From positions 1 through 36,012 of the forward strand of contig CAKROE010000017.1 in the NCBI GenBank assembly GCA_934371915.1: DNA of 36,012 nucleotides. The letters are read 5' to 3'. The DNA is from an uncultured Blautia sp. Lineage in GTDB: Bacteria > Bacillota > Clostridia > Lachnospirales > Lachnospiraceae. Position numbers and translations under genes: made by a program. The first letter of the stretch is position 1. Every line of letters starts with the position of its first letter. Under the pieces are notes generated by a model. That model was not told the DNA's origin and made no database searches. It saw nothing but the letters and a program-made list of their open reading frames with translations. Positions 33,847 to 36,012 of this stretch are shown here, one piece after another.

Positions 33847-34730
33847 TATTTCAGTAAATTCTTCCGATATTCTCTGGGACTGCATCCTTTCACTTTGGCA
33901 AATACTTTTGAATAGTAGTTTGAATCAGAAAAGCCGACCTTTCCTGCAATCTCGCTGATCGTCCCTTCTGAACTTAAGTACTCAAGACTTCGTTCAATCC
34001 GATAATCCTGCAGAAAAGAAAAAAGTGTTGTATTCATATGCCGTTTAAACAGTCTGGTGCATTCACTTTCGCAGAGATGTATATGCTCGGAAATTTCAGC
34101 AAGTGTAATATGGTTCATATAATTTTGCTCCACATAAGCAATGATCTTTCGAATCCGGTCATATTCGGTGAGATCAGAAGCTGCCGTCACCGGATGGTGC
34201 GGAAGGTGCCCGACAAGCAGACGCCACAGGGTCTGCATCCGTATCGAAATATCCAGTTCATAAAAGTCCGGCCTTTTTTTGTCAAGATCGATAACTTCCA
34301 GCATCTGCTCACGAAAAACTGTATGCCAGCTTTCTGAATAATCAATATGTATGGCGCAGGCAGACAGATTCTGAATCACAGGTGTGACGTATTTTGTACA
34401 GATAGTACTTCGGAAAAAGCCGTAGATCAACTTTGGATCAAATGTGATCGGTATGTAGGAGCAGTCCTCCTGATTTTCCATCTCACCGGTATGCAGGGCA
34501 TTGGCATTACAAAAAATGATGTCTCCTTCTTTCAGATGAAATGAACGGTTATTTACACGGTAATGCATGGAACCTTTCTTTACATAGGTAATTTCTATCT
34601 CTGGATGGTAGTGCCACATAAAAGAATTAGACTCATATTCTGAAAGCCGTTGATAACTGACAAGAAACGGAAAATAATCACTGCCATGTTTTTTTAATTC
34701 TTTCTGAAACTGGTTGGTGATGATCTGCAT
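33846..34730 (-). CDS. AraC-family transcriptional regulator with cupin sensor domain
   Basis: A 294-aa regulator. The N-terminal cupin (about 20-140; MWHYHPEIEITYVKKGS, LKEGDIIFCNANALH) probably binds a small sugar-type ligand. The C-terminal double helix-turn-helix (about 190-290) has ITLAEISEHIHLCESE, FLQDYRIERSLEYL, and IAGKVGFSDSNYYSKVFAKV with GCSPREYRK. The start follows a GGAG site. The region upstream, where its promoter should be, is the right end of an IS200/IS605-type element, so its native promoter is probably lost or lies further away. No target operon is adjacent. Confidence 0.93.
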   Translation of the reverse strand: MQIITNQFQKELKKHGSDYFPFLVSYQRLSEYESNSFMWHYHPEIEITYVKKGSMHYRVNNRSFHLKEGDIIFCNANALHTGEMENQEDCSYIPITFDPKLIYGFFRSTICTKYVTPVIQNLSACAIHIDYSESWHTVFREQMLEVIDLDKKRPDFYELDISIRMQTLWRLLVGHLPHHPVTAASDLTEYDRIRKIIAYVEQNYMNHITLAEISEHIHLCESECTRLFKRHMNTTLFSFLQDYRIERSLEYLSSEGTISEIAGKVGFSDSNYYSKVFAKVKGCSPREYRKNLLK

Positions 34731-34756
34731 AGGTAATCAATCTCCTCTGTAATAGG

Positions 34757-34870
34757 TGAACTACTCGGCAACTAAGTTACCAGAGCATCTGAAATCTGGC
34801 GGGATACCGCCTTTTTTTCAGGGTGCGTCCATGACACCAATACTGCTTGCCTTTCAGCTATGCAGCTACT
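34757..34870 (-). ncRNA. Predicted omega-RNA (reRNA) scaffold of TnpB
   Basis: On the minus strand, just after (and probably overlapping) the tnpB 3' end, several stems follow each other. GGTG...CACC lies near 34838-34822. GGCGG-TATC-CCGCC is at 34811-34798. CCAGA...TCTGG is at 34799-34780. GGTAAC-TTA-GTTGCC is at 34781-34767. The second and third stems share two bases, so they are alternatives or shortened. In this family the guide begins right after the element end, here about 34755 running toward araC. Exact ends are inferred. Confidence 0.6.
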
Positions 34871-36012
34871 TTTATTATTTCTGGATTTTTTAGTCCTGTT
34901 ACGGACAGTTCCTTCTGTTTTCCGGATACGGAAAGATATTTCCGCAGGATATTAAACGCGCCTACTGCATCTGCGTTAAATCTTGCTCCGTCAGTTATAT
35001 ACATACCCCGCGCTTTTCGGTTTGATGCTTCTGCATATCTTTTTGATACTTCCGGTGATAGCGGACTGCACTGGCTGGTATAGCTTTCTTCCTGTTTGAT
35101 CAATTGGATCCCATATAGTTTCAGTTTATATTCCAGCATAATATATAACCTGTTATATGGCAGTCCGTGAAACTTCTGGTTGGTCTTATGCCCCATATCT
35201 TTTTCTTTGCGGATATTTCGGATGTCTCCCACAACCACACAGCGGATATCTTCTTTTCTGCAGTATTCTGCGATCCATCTGGTCACTTTGTGCAGATAAT
35301 CCTTTACTGCATTCTGCTTTTTCCTGTAAAGTCTCTGGATATGATTCGATGATTTTGGATATTTTATTCCTAGTTCCGATTGCTGTGCATACCATGCTGA
35401 CTGCACTCTGGCGATCTCTTTATGAAAGTATCTTTCCAGAGAAAGATATTTTCTTCCCAGAATAAAAGCCCGGCCATTTCCAGAATCATAGCAGGTCATC
35501 AGATTATGAAGTCCCAGATCAATAGATAAATAATGTCCATTCTGAGAAAGCTGTTCCGGCTCTTCAATCTCATAGATAACGATAAGGTCACATGCTCCAT
35601 TTTCCGGTGGATAGATCCGCAGCTGTTTTATATGATCCATGTCCCTGAAAATCTTATTTTCAAGATATAGAAATTTTTCATGGATCCCGTATGTTTCTTC
35701 CATGTAGCTTTTCAGATCCTTTGGCAGAGACAGCCTCAGCTGGTCGGAACCTTTCTCATGCCGGATCCCCATCTGCATGTATGTGACCGGTATATTTCCC
35801 TGTTTAAAACGGGGCGGATTTGGATCTTTGATCCCTCCGGTCTTTTTCAGGACATAAAAGGATTTCCATGCTTTGTCCAGCTGCTTACAGGTTTCCTGCG
35901 CTGTCTGCGACGGAAGCTGTTTATACCACAGGTTCCCTTTATGTGCTTTTTTCTGATAATACCAGTCAGGATACTTTTCCAGTCCCAGTTCTTTATAATG
36001 ACGCCGTTCGTA
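34858..36012 (-). CDS. tnpB: TnpB RNA-guided nuclease, rearranged RuvC type (5' end outside window)
   Basis: The frame is open to the right edge (about 384 residues visible), so the ATG at 35778 is internal. RuvC-I is LSIDLGLHN with Asp at 35518-35520. At the RuvC-II position the sequence is VVVGDIRNI: the usual catalytic Glu is Gly (35227-35229). A Glu pair in QEESYTSQ lies 46-47 residues downstream (35086-35091), and RuvC-III is NADAVGAFNI with Asp at 34969-34971. Displaced Glu is known for Fanzors and a subset of TnpBs. The CxxC...CxxC zinc ribbon is absent; only one Cys remains. It is likely a nuclease guided by the adjacent RNA, but activity is not proven. Confidence 0.88.
   Translation of the reverse strand, partial: YERRHYKELGLEKYPDWYYQKKAHKGNLWYKQLPSQTAQETCKQLDKAWKSFYVLKKTGGIKDPNPPRFKQGNIPVTYMQMGIRHEKGSDQLRLSLPKDLKSYMEETYGIHEKFLYLENKIFRDMDHIKQLRIYPPENGACDLIVIYEIEEPEQLSQNGHYLSIDLGLHNLMTCYDSGNGRAFILGRKYLSLERYFHKEIARVQSAWYAQQSELGIKYPKSSNHIQRLYRKKQNAVKDYLHKVTRWIAEYCRKEDIRCVVVGDIRNIRKEKDMGHKTNQKFHGLPYNRLYIMLEYKLKLYGIQLIKQEESYTSQCSPLSPEVSKRYAEASNRKARGMYITDGARFNADAVGAFNILRKYLSVSGKQKELSVTGLKNPEIIKVAA

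Larger units (their letters stand above)
34756..36012 (-). mobile_element. IS200/IS605-type (IS1341-like) element, right part
   Basis: Contains tnpB and its structured right end. The right boundary near 34756 is inferred from the terminal hairpin GGTAAC-TTA-GTTGCC (minus strand, 34781-34767) and the change to the araC leader. The left end and any tnpA lie outside the window, so autonomy cannot be judged. Confidence 0.75.

Noticed and set aside
34858..36012. TnpB as a nuclease-dead repressor (TldR-like) controlling araC
   Set aside because: Both RuvC Asp residues and a displaced Glu pair are present, and a guide matching the flank is expected for any element of this type. Nuclease loss cannot be claimed.

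Overview
The window looks like chromosomal DNA from a spore-forming, low-to-mid GC Gram-positive of the Clostridia, most likely Lachnospiraceae. That placement is inferred from protein character: SipL-like and GerA-type sporulation genes, DUF4317 and DUF1700/DUF4097 families, secreted lipoprotein foldases and glycogen branching enzyme. No rRNA or tRNA genes were seen. Most genes lie on the minus strand.

Left part (1-6300): the 3' part of a PadR-DUF1700-DUF4097 envelope-stress type operon (+) ends at a bidirectional terminator. Facing it are a GGDEF-receiver-HD-GYP protein and a small Hpt protein (-), a likely c-di-GMP/phosphorelay pair. Diverging from these are a small DUF6483-like gene and a DUF4317 gene (+).

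Middle-left (6300-16500): a PrsA-like foldase lipoprotein with an added trigger-factor-type FKBP domain; pth and mfd overlapping by 4 bp; two adjacent COG0523 (CobW-like) metallochaperone GTPases, one His-rich and one fused to a TIGR03943-like domain; a 77-aa unknown gene; and glgB with a near-consensus promoter and a leader hairpin.

Middle (16500-24200): an amino-sugar/cell-wall block. A membrane-anchored NodB deacetylase has its own promoter. A four-gene unit follows: two paralogous deacetylase-like proteins, a secreted trigger-factor-like lipoprotein, and nagA. A small membrane protein diverges from it.

Middle-right (24200-33850): a spore germination set (gerAA, a GerAB-GerAC fusion, a small unknown ORF) leads into murI and a DUF1934 gene. 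ispE and a GntR/FCD regulator share a promoter that carries a candidate operator. A PrcB-like lipoprotein and a SipL homologue sit behind a sigma-E-like promoter, which overlaps the divergent plsC promoter.

Right end (33850-36012): an AraC regulator whose upstream region is taken by the right end of an IS200/IS605-type element. Its TnpB (5' end outside the window) has the Fanzor-like rearranged RuvC centre and no zinc-ribbon cysteine pairs. The predicted omega-RNA guide would run into the araC ribosome binding site.
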